64,000 nucleotides of DNA from contig NZ_CADEFR010000007.1 in NCBI RefSeq assembly GCF_902826655.1, positions 1-64,000 on the forward strand, in the 5' to 3' direction. This stretch comes from an uncultured Methylibium sp. GTDB taxonomy: Bacteria; Pseudomonadota; Gammaproteobacteria; Burkholderiales; Burkholderiaceae_C. Below are positions 29,877 to 38,520 of the stretch, one piece after another (position 1 is the stretch's first letter; every line of letters begins with the position of its first letter). The notes beneath the pieces are model-generated. The model was not told the origin of the DNA. It saw nothing but the letters and a program-made list of their open reading frames with translations, and ran no database searches. Position numbers and translations under genes: made by a program.

Positions 29877-29906
29877 ATATTAATGCGAATGATTCTTATC
29901 TTGCAA
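29877..29906 (-). promoter_or_regulatory. Promoter with Fur box in its spacer
   Basis: On minus: -35 TTGCAA (29901-29906), an 18-base spacer, then TAATAT (29877-29882). The spacer carries GATAAGAATCATTCGCATT, with core GAATCATTC matching natural Fur boxes. Fur-Fe(II) bound here would block RNA polymerase. The target is the 127-residue gene starting at 29773. Confidence 0.7.
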
Positions 29907-29926
29907 GCTGCCTCCCGGCAGCTTGC
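29903..29926 (-). terminator. Perfect hairpin after the tartrate dehydrogenase-like gene
   Basis: GCAAGCTGCC (29903-29912), loop TCCC, GGCAGCTTGC (29917-29926): a perfect 10-bp stem. It lies between the end of the dehydrogenase gene at 29933 and the Fur-box promoter, and its distal arm overlaps that promoter's -35. No T-run follows on minus. Confidence 0.45.
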
Positions 29927-29932
29927 AGGGAC

Positions 29933-31006
29933 TCAGAGCGCCGCGGCAACGGCCTGCCCCACGTCCGGCGTGCGGGCCTGGCCGCCCAGGTCCGGTGTGC
30001 GCGGACCGTCCACCAGCACCGTCTCGATCGCCGCGACGATGGCGTCGTGCGCGTCGCGGTGACCCAGGAAATCCAGCATCAGCGCGCCCGACCAGATCAT
30101 CGCGATCGGGTTGGCGATGGCCTTGCCGTAGATGTCGGGGGCCGAGCCGTGCACTGGCTCGAACAGGGAAGGGAAGCGCCGCTCCGGGTTCAGGTTGGCC
30201 GACGGCGCCAGACCGATGGTGCCGGTGCAGGCCGGTCCCAGGTCCGACAGGATGTCGCCGAACAGGTTGCTCGCCACCACCACGTCGAAGCGCTGCGGCT
30301 GCAGCACGAAGCGCGCGGACAGGATGTCGATGTGCTGCTTGTCGACGGTGACCTGCGGGTAGCCCTGGGCGACCACGTCGGCGCGGCTGTCCCACCACGG
30401 CATGCTGATCGCCACGCCGTTGCTCTTGGTCGCGACGGTCAGGTGCTTGCGCGCGCGCTGCGCGGCCAGCTCGAAGGCGAACTTCAGCACCCGGTCGGCG
30501 CCGTGGCGGCTGAACACCGACTCCTGGATCACGATCTCGCGATCGGTGCCGGCGTACATCACGCCGCCGAGATTGGTGTACTCGCCCTCGGTGTTCTCGC
30601 GCACGATCAGGAAGTCGATGTCGCCCGGCTTCCTGTTCGCCAGCGGCGACGGCACACCCGGCAGCAGCCGCACCGGCCGCAGGTTCACGTACTGGTCGAA
30701 CTCGCGCCGGAACTTGAGGAGCGAGCCCCACAGCGACACATGATCCGGCACCACCGCCGGCCAGCCGACGGCGCCGAAATAGATCGCGTCGAAGCGCGAC
30801 AGGGTCGCCTGCCAGTCCGGCGGCAGCATCTCGCCGGTCTTCTGCCAGTACGCCGCGCTGGCCCAGTCGAAGTGCGCGAACTCGAGCGCGAGGCCGAAGC
30901 GCCGCGCCGCCGCCTCGAGCACGCGCAGGCCCTCGGGCATGACTTCCATGCCGATGCCGTCCCCCGGGATGACGGCGATGCGATGCGGGCGTGCGGCGGT
31001 GCTCAT
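29933..31006 (-). CDS. ttuC: Tartrate dehydrogenase/decarboxylase-like enzyme
   Basis: A 357-residue beta-decarboxylating dehydrogenase of the isocitrate/isopropylmalate family. N-terminus HRIAVIPGDGIGMEVMPEG; substrate loop RPVRLLPG; IVRENTEGEYTNLGG; catalytic Tyr/Lys region in KSNGVAISMPWWD; and metal-binding aspartates in ASNLFGDILSDLG with the NAD motif FEPVHGSAPDI. The VRENTEGEY and Trp-rich features fit tartrate/D-malate dehydrogenase better than LeuB, but D-malate activity (DmlA) is an alternative. It stands as a single gene. Confidence 0.85.
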   Translation of the reverse strand: MSTAARPHRIAVIPGDGIGMEVMPEGLRVLEAAARRFGLALEFAHFDWASAAYWQKTGEMLPPDWQATLSRFDAIYFGAVGWPAVVPDHVSLWGSLLKFRREFDQYVNLRPVRLLPGVPSPLANRKPGDIDFLIVRENTEGEYTNLGGVMYAGTDREIVIQESVFSRHGADRVLKFAFELAAQRARKHLTVATKSNGVAISMPWWDSRADVVAQGYPQVTVDKQHIDILSARFVLQPQRFDVVVASNLFGDILSDLGPACTGTIGLAPSANLNPERRFPSLFEPVHGSAPDIYGKAIANPIAMIWSGALMLDFLGHRDAHDAIVAAIETVLVDGPRTPDLGGQARTPDVGQAVAAAL

Positions 31007-31034
31007 GCCGCCGATGGTAGCGAGCGCTGCGCGC

Positions 31035-32603
31035 TCAGGCCGGGGCGGCCGGCGAGCGGATCAGGTGGTCGAAGGCCGACAGCGCCGCTTTCGAGCCCTC
31101 GCCCGCCGCGACGACGATCTGCTTGTACGGCACGGTCGTCACGTCGCCGGCGGCGAACACGCCGGGCAGGCTGGTCGCGCACTTCGCGTCGACGACGATC
31201 TCGCCGTACTTGCTGAGCTCGACCGTGCCGCGCAGCCACTCGGTGTTGGGCACCAGGCCGATCTGCACGAAGACGCCCGCCAGGTCGATCCGGCGCGCCT
31301 CGCCGCTCGCGCGGTCCTTGTAGGCCAGGCCGGTCACGCGGCTGCCGTCGCCGAGGATCTCGGTCGTCTGGGCGTTCACGTGCACCGTCACATTGGGCAG
31401 GCTGTGCAGTTTCTTCACCAGCACCGCATCAGCCTTCAGCTGGTCGGCGAACTCGATCAGGGTCACGTGCTCGACGAGTCCGGCCAGGTCGATCGCCGCT
31501 TCGACGCCGGAGTTGCCGCCGCCGATCACCGCGACCCGCTTGCCCTTGAACAGCGGGCCGTCGCAGTGCGGGCAGTAGGCCACGCCCTTGTTCGCATACT
31601 CGGCCTCACCGGGCACGCCGACCTTGCGCCAGCGCGCGCCGGTCGCCAGCACGATGCTTCGACCCTTGAGCTCCGCGCCGTTGGCCAGCTTGACCGTCGC
31701 GTAGCCGCCGGGCTGCGGTGCCGGCTCCAGCGCCTCGACGCGCTGGCCGTTGAGCAGCTCGACCTCGTTGGCGCGCACGTGCGCCTCCAGGTCGGCCGCG
31801 AAGCGCGGGCCCTGCGTCTGCTGGACGGAGATGTAGTTCTCGATGCCCAGCGTGTCGAGCGTCTGGCCGCCGAAGCGCTCGGCGACGACGCCGGTGCGGA
31901 TGCCCTTGCGCGCGGCATACACCGCTGCCGCGGCACCGGCCGGGCCGCCGCCGACGATCAGCACCTCGTAGGGCGGCTTGTCCGCCAGCCGGGCGGCGTC
32001 GCGCGCGGCCGCGCCGGTATCGACCTTGGCGAGAATCTCCGACAGTTCCATGCGGCCCGAACCGAAGGGCTGGCCATTGAGCCAGATGCTGGGCACGGCC
32101 ATGATCTCGCGCGCCTCGACCTCGGCCTGGAACAAGCCGCCGTCCACCGCGGTGTGGCGGATGCGCGGGTTCAGCACCGCCATCAGGTTGAGCGCCTGCA
32201 CGACGTCGGGGCAGTTGTGGCAGGTCAACGACATGTAGGTCTCGAAGACGAGATCGGCATCGAGCGACTTCACCTGGTCGATCACCTCGGCCTCGACCTT
32301 GGGCGGATGGCCGCCGGCCTGCAGCAGCGCCAGCACCAGCGAGGTGAACTCGTGGCCCATCGGGATCGCGGCGAAGCGCAGGCCCATGTCGGCCCCGGCG
32401 CGGGTGACCTGGAAGGAAGGACGGCGCGCGTCGGCGCCGTCGAAGCGCACGGTCACGCGCGGGCTGAGCTCGGCGATCTCGGCCAGCAATTCGCGCATCT
32501 CGGCCGAGGCCGGGCGGTCGTCGAGGGAAGCGATCAGCTCTACCGGTTGCTGGACGCGCTGCAGGTAGGCGGCGAGCTGGGTCTTGAGGCTGTCGTCCAG
32601 CAT
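31035..32603 (-). CDS. ahpF: Alkyl hydroperoxide reductase subunit F
   Basis: A 522-residue FAD/NADH flavoprotein that reduces AhpC. An N-terminal tandem thioredoxin-like domain has CxxC C128/C131 (TCHNCPD). A thioredoxin-reductase-like part follows: FAD motif [20 protein letters not shown], second redox pair C344/C347 (YCPHCDG), NAD motif [13 protein letters not shown] and FAD contact [14 protein letters not shown] 32603 lies 79 bases after ahpC, so ahpC-ahpF is an operon against peroxides. Confidence 0.95.
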   Translation of the reverse strand: MLDDSLKTQLAAYLQRVQQPVELIASLDDRPASAEMRELLAEIAELSPRVTVRFDGADARRPSFQVTRAGADMGLRFAAIPMGHEFTSLVLALLQAGGHPPKVEAEVIDQVKSLDADLVFETYMSLTCHNCPDVVQALNLMAVLNPRIRHTAVDGGLFQAEVEAREIMAVPSIWLNGQPFGSGRMELSEILAKVDTGAAARDAARLADKPPYEVLIVGGGPAGAAAAVYAARKGIRTGVVAERFGGQTLDTLGIENYISVQQTQGPRFAADLEAHVRANEVELLNGQRVEALEPAPQPGGYATVKLANGAELKGRSIVLATGARWRKVGVPGEAEYANKGVAYCPHCDGPLFKGKRVAVIGGGNSGVEAAIDLAGLVEHVTLIEFADQLKADAVLVKKLHSLPNVTVHVNAQTTEILGDGSRVTGLAYKDRASGEARRIDLAGVFVQIGLVPNTEWLRGTVELSKYGEIVVDAKCATSLPGVFAAGDVTTVPYKQIVVAAGEGSKAALSAFDHLIRSPAAPA

Positions 32604-32681
32604 GGCGGTGACTCCAGTGAGGCAAATGCGGCAGCCCGCCGCCGGCTCATCGCCGGCGGAGGCTTCATCGGACAAACGGGA

Positions 32682-33245
32682 TCAGATCTTCCCGACGAGG
32701 TCGAGCGACGGGGTCAGCGTCTTCGCTCCTTGCTGCCACTTCGCGGGGCAGACCTGACCGGGGTTCTTGGCGACGTACTGCGCGGCCTGCAGCTTGCGCA
32801 GCGTCTCCTTGACGTCACGCGCGATCGCGTTGTCATGGACCTCGGCGGTCTTGATCACGCCCTCGGGGTTGATCACGAACGTGCCGCGCAGCGCCAGGCC
32901 TTCCGCGTCGATGTGCACGCCGAAGGCGCGGGTCAGCTGGTGGGTCGGGTCGCCGATCAGCGGGAACTTGGCCTTGCCGACGGCCGGGCTGGTCTCGTGC
33001 CACACCTTGTGCGCGAAGTGCGTGTCGGTCGTGACGATGTAGACCTCGGCGCCGAGCGACTTGAAGGTGTCGTAGTGCTCGGCCGCGTCCTCGACCTCGG
33101 TCGGGCAGTTGAACGTGAAGGCGGCGGGCATGAACACGAGCGCCGACCACTTGCCCTTCAGGCTCTGCTCGGTGACCTCGATGAACTTGCCGTTGTGGAA
33201 GGCCTGCGCCTTGAAGGGTTGAACCTGGGTGTTGATCAACGACAT
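32682..33245 (-). CDS. ahpC: Alkyl hydroperoxide reductase subunit C (peroxiredoxin)
   Basis: A 187-residue typical 2-Cys peroxiredoxin. Peroxidatic Cys47 in FTFNCPTE (most members have FTFVCPTE) and resolving Cys166 in GQVCPAKW are both present. It reduces H2O2, organic peroxides and peroxynitrite and is recycled by AhpF, encoded next. ATG 33245. About 130 bases separate it from the flavoprotein gene upstream on the same strand; I found no convincing OxyR tetranucleotide array there. Confidence 0.95.
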   Translation of the reverse strand: MSLINTQVQPFKAQAFHNGKFIEVTEQSLKGKWSALVFMPAAFTFNCPTEVEDAAEHYDTFKSLGAEVYIVTTDTHFAHKVWHETSPAVGKAKFPLIGDPTHQLTRAFGVHIDAEGLALRGTFVINPEGVIKTAEVHDNAIARDVKETLRKLQAAQYVAKNPGQVCPAKWQQGAKTLTPSLDLVGKI

Positions 33246-33376
33246 GGCGTCCTCTTCGGGTGGGTTGGAAAGACAGGCGGGTAAACCCGCATGCCTTGAT
33301 TATTTGTGCGCCGCGTCATTTCACACATTGATAGAAGGTATGCAGGCCATCGGCAAACTCAATGGCTGCATCCGTC

Positions 33377-35008
33377 TCAGGGCGCCGCCGCCGCCGTGCC
33401 CGCCAGCGTCCCGCAGGTGTAGGCCTCCTCGAACACCGAATGGGCCGACAGGTCGGCGTGGGCGAAGTGCAAGCGGCCCTGGGGTCGGGCCAGTGCCGCC
33501 AGCGCCGGATCGCCACGCAGGCCCGGTGTCGGGACCAGCATCGCGTGGCCGTAGCGCATGCTGTCCATGCGCTCGACCTTGCCCGGCAGGTCCGGGTGGG
33601 CCTGCACCAGGTCGGCCAGCACGGCGTCGCGCCAGCCTTCCCAGGGCTTGTCGAGCAGTTGCGCCCGCGAGGCCCGCAGGTCGGGCAGCGACTGCCCACC
33701 CAGCGCCCAGTAGTGCGTCAGGACCGTCGGCCCCGGCACCGGGCGCAGGCTCTGGTGCATCGCGTCGACATAGCCGAGCGCGGCGCTGCCGGCGATGACG
33801 TTGTCCCAGGCCGGGGCCGGGCCCGGGCGATCGAGCAGCGGCTCGCGCAACTGCAGGTTGCTGACCAGCCAGGGCGCGTAGGACAAGCGCGGCAGCAGAT
33901 CCGCCAGCGCCGCCGGCGGTGCATCGATCAGCCGTCGCGCGACGAAGAGCGGCGCGCACACGATCAGCCGGCGCGCGGTCCAGCGCTCGGCGCGCGCGGT
34001 CCGCGCGTCCCAGATCTCCAGCGCGACCTCGTGGCGGCCGGTCTCGATGCGCGTCGCGACGACGCCGCTGCGCAGGCGCTCGCCCAGGCCTTCGGCCAGC
34101 CGCTCCGTCAGGTGGGCGTTGCCTTCGGGCCAGGTCAGCACGCCGTCGGAGGCGTCGGCCGCGGTCTCGTCGCCCGGTGCGCGAAAGCCGTGGCGGCTGG
34201 CGAAGTAGTGGACGCCGGCCCAGGCCGACACCAGGCCGAGGCCGGCGCCGTAGTCGTCGCGGCAGCAGTAGTCGAGGTAGGCGCGCAGCAGCGGGTCGTC
34301 GTAGGCCCGGGCGTCGAGCCAGGCGGCGAAGCTCTGCGCATCCAGCGCCGCGAGGCCGGGGCTCCAGCGACTGCGCTGGGTCGGCACGGTGAAGCTCAGC
34401 GTGCGCTGAAGCTCGCGCAGTTCGTCGGCGAAGCGCCGCAGCTGCGCCAGCGTCGACGGCGCCGCGCCGTCGAGCGGCAGCAGGCCCTCGTGCCAGCGGC
34501 CGGCACCGCGCACGCCGGGCTGCGGATCGGGCACGAAGACGCGCTCCTGCGGCGCGTGGCAGAGCTGGCGCTCGTCGTAGACCGTGCGGCCGAGCTCCTG
34601 ACGCGCGATGCCCAGCGCGTGCAGCAGTTCGGCAACCTCGCGCGCCTCGGGCCCCGGCAGCGGCAGGTAGTGCGCGCCCAGCGGGCAGCGCATGCCGCCC
34701 ATCGCGTGCGCACGGGCGTTGCCGCCGGCGCGGTCCTCGATCTCGAAGAGACGGAAGTCGTCGACCCCCGCCTGCGCCAGCGCGCGCGCTGCGGCCAGAC
34801 CGGCCACACCGGCGCCCACGATCGCGACCGCACAGCGCTTCGCGTCGCCGACCGGCGCGCGCGCCAGGCGGCCGTCGCGCAGCGCATGGCCGCGTCCGGC
34901 ATCGATGCCGATCCAGCCGCCGGGGATGCCGGCGACGCCGCGCTCGCAGCCGGCCAGCCAGGGCAGCGCGGCGCCGCCCAGCAGCAGCGTGCGACGCCGC
35001 CCGTTCAC
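33377..35008 (-). CDS. FAD-dependent amine-oxidase-like protein, predicted lipoprotein
   Basis: A 543-residue flavoprotein. The N-terminus has a twin-arginine-like basic cluster (NGRRR), a hydrophobic stretch, then lipobox LAGC, so the mature protein is probably a membrane-anchored lipoprotein. The FAD motif VAIVGAGVAGLAAARALAQAG comes at about residue 60, then GGNARAH. The C-terminal FAD region has HFAHADLS and CGTLAGTAAA. It fits the flavin amine oxidase/phytoene-desaturase superfamily. GTG 35008 overlaps the stop of the spermidine-synthase-like gene (GTGA); it is last in the nine-gene operon. Polyamine oxidation is a plausible but unproven role. Confidence 0.75.
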   Translation of the reverse strand: MNGRRRTLLLGGAALPWLAGCERGVAGIPGGWIGIDAGRGHALRDGRLARAPVGDAKRCAVAIVGAGVAGLAAARALAQAGVDDFRLFEIEDRAGGNARAHAMGGMRCPLGAHYLPLPGPEAREVAELLHALGIARQELGRTVYDERQLCHAPQERVFVPDPQPGVRGAGRWHEGLLPLDGAAPSTLAQLRRFADELRELQRTLSFTVPTQRSRWSPGLAALDAQSFAAWLDARAYDDPLLRAYLDYCCRDDYGAGLGLVSAWAGVHYFASRHGFRAPGDETAADASDGVLTWPEGNAHLTERLAEGLGERLRSGVVATRIETGRHEVALEIWDARTARAERWTARRLIVCAPLFVARRLIDAPPAALADLLPRLSYAPWLVSNLQLREPLLDRPGPAPAWDNVIAGSAALGYVDAMHQSLRPVPGPTVLTHYWALGGQSLPDLRASRAQLLDKPWEGWRDAVLADLVQAHPDLPGKVERMDSMRYGHAMLVPTPGLRGDPALAALARPQGRLHFAHADLSAHSVFEEAYTCGTLAGTAAAAP

Positions 35009-36597
35009 TCGTGCAGGCGTCCCCATTCCTCTTCGAAGGTGTGGACCAGGCCCTGCGTGCTCAGGCGGTTGGGCTCCGCCGGCACGCGCGCCATGTCCGG
35101 CGGAAAGTCGAACAAGGCCGGCAAGCCGGGCGCGCTCAGGAAGCGCAGGCCCGCGGGCAGGCGCGAGGCCATCGCCTCCATCGCCAGCGGGCGCCGGCTG
35201 GCGACGATGAAGCCCCACTCTCCGAAGCTCGGGACATGCGCGTGATAGGGCGTGGCCCTGAGGTCGACCGCCTCGACCGTGCTGACGACCGTCCAGTAGC
35301 TCTTGCGCGCGATCAGCGGCGAGGTGCTCTGGATCACCGCGTGGCCGGAGGCCGCCAGGTGGCGCGCCAGCAGCGCGTAGAAGCTGGTCGAGTAGAGCTT
35401 GCCGATCGCATGGTTGCTGGGGTCGGGAAAGTCGACGATCACGACGTCGAAGAACCCCTCGTTGCGGTCCAGCCAGCCGAAGGCGTCGTCATTGACGATG
35501 CGCAGCTTCGGCGACTTGAGCGCGTCGCCGTTCAGCGCCGTCAGCAGCGGCTCGGTCGAGAACAGGCGCGTCATGGCCGGGTCCAGCTCGACCAGGGTGA
35601 CCTGCTCGACCGACGGATGCTTCAGCACCTCGCGCACGGCCATGCCGTCGCCGCCGCCCAGCACCAGCACGCGCTTCGGTGCGCCGTGCGCCGCCATCAC
35701 CGGGTGCACCAGCGCCTCGTGGTAGCGGTACTCGTCGCGCGAGTGGAACTGCAGGTTGCCGTTGAGGTAGAGCCGCACGCCGCCCGGACCGGCGGTGACG
35801 ACGACGCGCTGGTAGGCCGAGGTCTGGCTGAAGACGATGCGGTCGCCGTAGAAGCGGTCCTCGGCCCAGGTCGTCAGCCGGTCGGCGCCGGCGAAGGCCG
35901 CGACCAGCGCGACGATGACTGCCGCGCAGGCGATCGCGTGCGCACGCCATGCGCGCAGCTCGCCGCGGAACAGCCACAGCGCCCACACCGCCACCGCCGC
36001 GTTGAGCAGCCCGAACGCCACGCCGGTGCGCACCAGGCCCAGCTGCGGCACCAGCAGCAGCGGGAAGGCCACCGACACCGCCAGCGCGCCGAGGTAGTCG
36101 AAGGTCAGCACCTGCGACACCAGGTCCTTGAGCGCGTAGCGCTCGCTGAAGTGGCGCTTGAGGATGCGCATCACCAGCGGGATCTCCAGCCCGACCAGGA
36201 TGCCGACCACCAGCACCAGCGCGTACAGCAGCGTGCGGAACGGCGCCGTCGCCGAGGCCGGCAGCAGGCTGTGCACGATGAACAGCCCGGCCGGCATCAG
36301 CCCGCCGATCAGCCCGACCAGCAGCTCGATGCGCAGGAAGTTGGCGATCAGCTGGCGTTCGATGTAGCGCGACAGGAAGGAGCCGATGCCCATCGCGAAC
36401 AGGTAGGCGCCGATCACGGTGCTGAACTGCAGCACCGAGTCGCCGAGCAGGTAGCTCGCCAGCGCGCCGGCCGCCAGCTCGTAGACCAGGCCGCAGGCGG
36501 CGACGACGAAGACCGAGACCAGCAGCGCCAGCTCGGCCGGGCGGACGCCGGGCGCGCCGGTGCGCGCAGCGGGGTCGAGGGCCGTCGGCTCGCTCAC
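35005..36597 (-). CDS. Membrane-bound spermidine-synthase-like aminopropyltransferase
   Basis: A 530-residue protein. About seven N-terminal membrane helices (roughly residues 25-240) are fused to a polyamine-synthase-type SAM domain: SAYQRVVV, the NLQFHSRDEYRYHEAL substrate loop, the nucleotide motif VLVLGGGDGMAVREVLKH, VELDPAM and VIVDFPDPSNHAIGKLYS. Classical SpeE proteins are about 290 residues and soluble. The D-x-P-D-P core differs from the usual D-x-T-D-P gatekeeper, so the acceptor may not be putrescine. GTG 36597 was selected because upstream in-frame sequence is intergenic repeat-like. Donor dcSAM could come from speD. Confidence 0.82.
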   Translation of the reverse strand: MSEPTALDPAARTGAPGVRPAELALLVSVFVVAACGLVYELAAGALASYLLGDSVLQFSTVIGAYLFAMGIGSFLSRYIERQLIANFLRIELLVGLIGGLMPAGLFIVHSLLPASATAPFRTLLYALVLVVGILVGLEIPLVMRILKRHFSERYALKDLVSQVLTFDYLGALAVSVAFPLLLVPQLGLVRTGVAFGLLNAAVAVWALWLFRGELRAWRAHAIACAAVIVALVAAFAGADRLTTWAEDRFYGDRIVFSQTSAYQRVVVTAGPGGVRLYLNGNLQFHSRDEYRYHEALVHPVMAAHGAPKRVLVLGGGDGMAVREVLKHPSVEQVTLVELDPAMTRLFSTEPLLTALNGDALKSPKLRIVNDDAFGWLDRNEGFFDVVIVDFPDPSNHAIGKLYSTSFYALLARHLAASGHAVIQSTSPLIARKSYWTVVSTVEAVDLRATPYHAHVPSFGEWGFIVASRRPLAMEAMASRLPAGLRFLSAPGLPALFDFPPDMARVPAEPNRLSTQGLVHTFEEEWGRLHE

Positions 36598-36600
36598 GCC

Positions 36601-36683
36601 GGTCAGGCCTCGCCGGGCCGCCCCAAGAGGACTGAGCGCCCCCTCGGGGGGCAGCACCGAAGGCGCGTGGGGGCAGCAGTCAT
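36601..36683. repeat. REP-like palindromic intergenic element
   Basis: The 88-base gap inside the operon contains GC-rich palindromic sequence with a GCCCCC-TC-GGGGGGC hairpin (36638-36652) and the flanking CCCCAAGAGGACTGAGCG and AAGGCGCGTGGGGGCAGC blocks. From memory, near-identical intergenic elements recur in Comamonadaceae and Rubrivivax-type genomes. It could act as a transcript stabiliser or attenuator between the DUF3299 and aminopropyltransferase genes. Confidence 0.5.
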
Positions 36684-36685
36684 GC

Positions 36686-37243
36686 TCAACGGGTGCGGTC
36701 GGGCGGCGTGCAGATCTCCACCGCGGCGCCGTCGATGCGGTAGGCACTGACGCCCATGGCCGAGTCCGAACGCGCGACGCTGAGCTTGCCGCGCACCGTG
36801 ACGACCTCCATCGCGCGCAGGCCCTTGGCGGGCCGGGCCGGCAGCACGTGCACGATCTGGTTGGCCGGCGGCGGCGGGGTGTGGATGCAGGCGCCGAAGT
36901 ACGGCACCAGCAGGAACTCGCTGACCTCGCCCCTGGCCTGCTCCAGCGGCACCAGGTAGCCGCTGATCTGCACCGCCTTGCCGTCGAGCTCGGGCCGCGT
37001 CGGTGCCTGGTCCCAGGACTCGCGCAGCGCGCGCATCAGCTCCTGCATGCGCGGGTCGGCGTCGCTCATCAGGCCCATGTTGGGCGGCCGCTTGAAGCCG
37101 GCCATCGGATCCCAGCCCTTCGGGACCAGTTCCTCCCACGGCAGGTCGCGGACGTCGGCCGCCAGACCGGGCCGGGCCAGCAGCGTTGCCGCGCCCAGCA
37201 CCAGCAGGGCACGGCGGTTCATCGTCGAAAGGTGGGAAGGCAT
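36686..37243 (-). CDS. DUF3299 exported protein (Zrg-type module)
   Basis: A 185-residue protein with signal peptide (RRALLVLGAATLLARPGLA). The DUF3299 body follows: LPWEELVPKGWDP, LDGKAVQISGYLVPLE and EFLLVPYFGACIHTPPPPANQ. ATG 37243 has GAGGA seven bases upstream; a second ATG seven codons later lacks one. DUF3299 proteins accompany DUF2796-ABC-permease zinc-linked clusters such as Vibrio zrgABCDE (recalled, order may differ). It is likely periplasmic. Confidence 0.8.
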   Translation of the reverse strand: MPSHLSTMNRRALLVLGAATLLARPGLAADVRDLPWEELVPKGWDPMAGFKRPPNMGLMSDADPRMQELMRALRESWDQAPTRPELDGKAVQISGYLVPLEQARGEVSEFLLVPYFGACIHTPPPPANQIVHVLPARPAKGLRAMEVVTVRGKLSVARSDSAMGVSAYRIDGAAVEICTPPDRTR

Positions 37244-37284
37244 CGCGTCGTCCTCGGGCGCAGGGCCGCATGATGCGGCATCGA

Positions 37285-38520
37285 TCAGACCGGCGGCGCC
37301 AGACCGTCGGCCAGCGACAGCCGGTAGGCGCGCCAGGCCGGCAGCAGGCTGGCCAGCAGGCCGGCGGCCAGCACCGCGCCCATCAGGGCCAGCGGGTCCG
37401 CACCGATGCCGGTCAGGCCGAGCGTGATGCCGAAGCGTCCCTGCAACCAGGGCGCCAGCACTGCGCAGGCCAGCGCATGCGCGACGGCGCCGGCCACCAC
37501 GCCGGCCAGCGTCAGCAGCAGGCCCTCGATCAGCAGCAGGCCCAGCAGTTGGCGCGGGCTGGCGCCGACCGCGCGCAGGATCGCCAGCTCGCGGCGGCGC
37601 TCGTTGAGGCCCGCCGCCATCACCGCCACCAGACCGGCCAGGCTGACCACGGCCACCAGCGCCGACGCGAGCTGCAGGGCCTGTTCGGCCACGCCGATCA
37701 ACGCCCACAGCTCGTCGAGCGCCACGCCGGGCAGCACGGCGACCAGCGGCTCCTCGCGGTAGTCGTTGACGAAGCGCTGAACCGAGAACACCGCGCTGCG
37801 CTGCTTCAGCCCGACCAGCGCCGCCGTCACCTGACGCGGCTGCAGCGCCTGCAAGGCGCCCGCGTAACCGCCGGCATGCAGCGCGTCCATCGCCTCGAGG
37901 CGGATGTGCACCGATCGATCCACCGGCGTGCCGGTGCGGGCCAGCACGCCGACGACGGTGAACGGCTGGTCGGCGTGGTCGTTGGCGGCGAGCGCGCCGT
38001 CGCCGTGGCTCAGCACGATGCGGTCGCCGCCGCGGTAGCCCAGGCGGTCGGCCACCTCGGCGCCGACCACGGCCTCGTGGAGACCGGTCGGCAGCGCACC
38101 GAAGACGCGGCCCGAGGCCAGGGCCAGCGCCTGCCGGTCGCCGTAGCGGAAGTGGCTGAAGTAGCCGTCGCTGGTGCCGACGACCGGGTAGCCGCGGTGC
38201 GAGTCGCCCAGCGAGATCGGCACGACCCAGGCCACCACGGGATGACGCTCGATCGCCTGCGCGCTGTCCATGCGCAGGTTGGCCGTCGCGCTGCCGATGC
38301 GGAACACCGCGTAGAGCATCAGCTGCACACCACCGGTGCGCGCGCCGACGACCAGGTCGGTGCCGGAGACGGACGCGGTGAAGCTCTCGCGCACGTCCGC
38401 GCGCAGCCGCTCCAGGCCCAGCAGCAGGAAGACCGACAGCGCGATCGATGCGACCGTCAGCGCCAGCACGAAGCGCCGGCTCCAGGCGCTGCGCGCGGCC
38501 AGGCCGAGCAGCGGCGTCAT
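37285..38520 (-). CDS. FtsX/MacB-type ABC transporter permease
   Basis: A 411-residue permease. TM1 near residues 17-38 (FVLALTVASIALSVFLLLG), a large periplasmic MacB-PCD domain (about 40-260) and a C-terminal FtsX core with three helices (ALQLASALVAVVSLAGLVAVM, then LLGLLLIEGLLLTLAG, then LALMGAVLAAGLLASLLPAW) and a conserved RRRELAILRAVGASPRQ loop. It pairs with the ATPase overlapping by ATGA. In zinc-linked clusters such permeases are thought to move metal-related ligands; the substrate is not visible. Confidence 0.88.
   Translation of the reverse strand: MTPLLGLAARSAWSRRFVLALTVASIALSVFLLLGLERLRADVRESFTASVSGTDLVVGARTGGVQLMLYAVFRIGSATANLRMDSAQAIERHPVVAWVVPISLGDSHRGYPVVGTSDGYFSHFRYGDRQALALASGRVFGALPTGLHEAVVGAEVADRLGYRGGDRIVLSHGDGALAANDHADQPFTVVGVLARTGTPVDRSVHIRLEAMDALHAGGYAGALQALQPRQVTAALVGLKQRSAVFSVQRFVNDYREEPLVAVLPGVALDELWALIGVAEQALQLASALVAVVSLAGLVAVMAAGLNERRRELAILRAVGASPRQLLGLLLIEGLLLTLAGVVAGAVAHALACAVLAPWLQGRFGITLGLTGIGADPLALMGAVLAAGLLASLLPAWRAYRLSLADGLAPPV

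Noticed and set aside
29390..29878. Longer start at 29878 for the Fur-box gene
   Set aside because: It would begin inside the promoter region and run through an Arg/Ala-rich leader without a ribosome site; GGAGG before 29773 supports the shorter form.
31020..31037. Short hairpin GAGCGC-TGC-GCGCTC at the ahpF stop
   Set aside because: Six-base stem overlapping the stop codon with no T-run; chance inverted repeats of this size are common at this GC.
33246..33376. OxyR-like site upstream of ahpC
   Set aside because: Only a weak CTAT element was seen; the ATAG-N7-CTAT pattern is not repeated at the right spacing.
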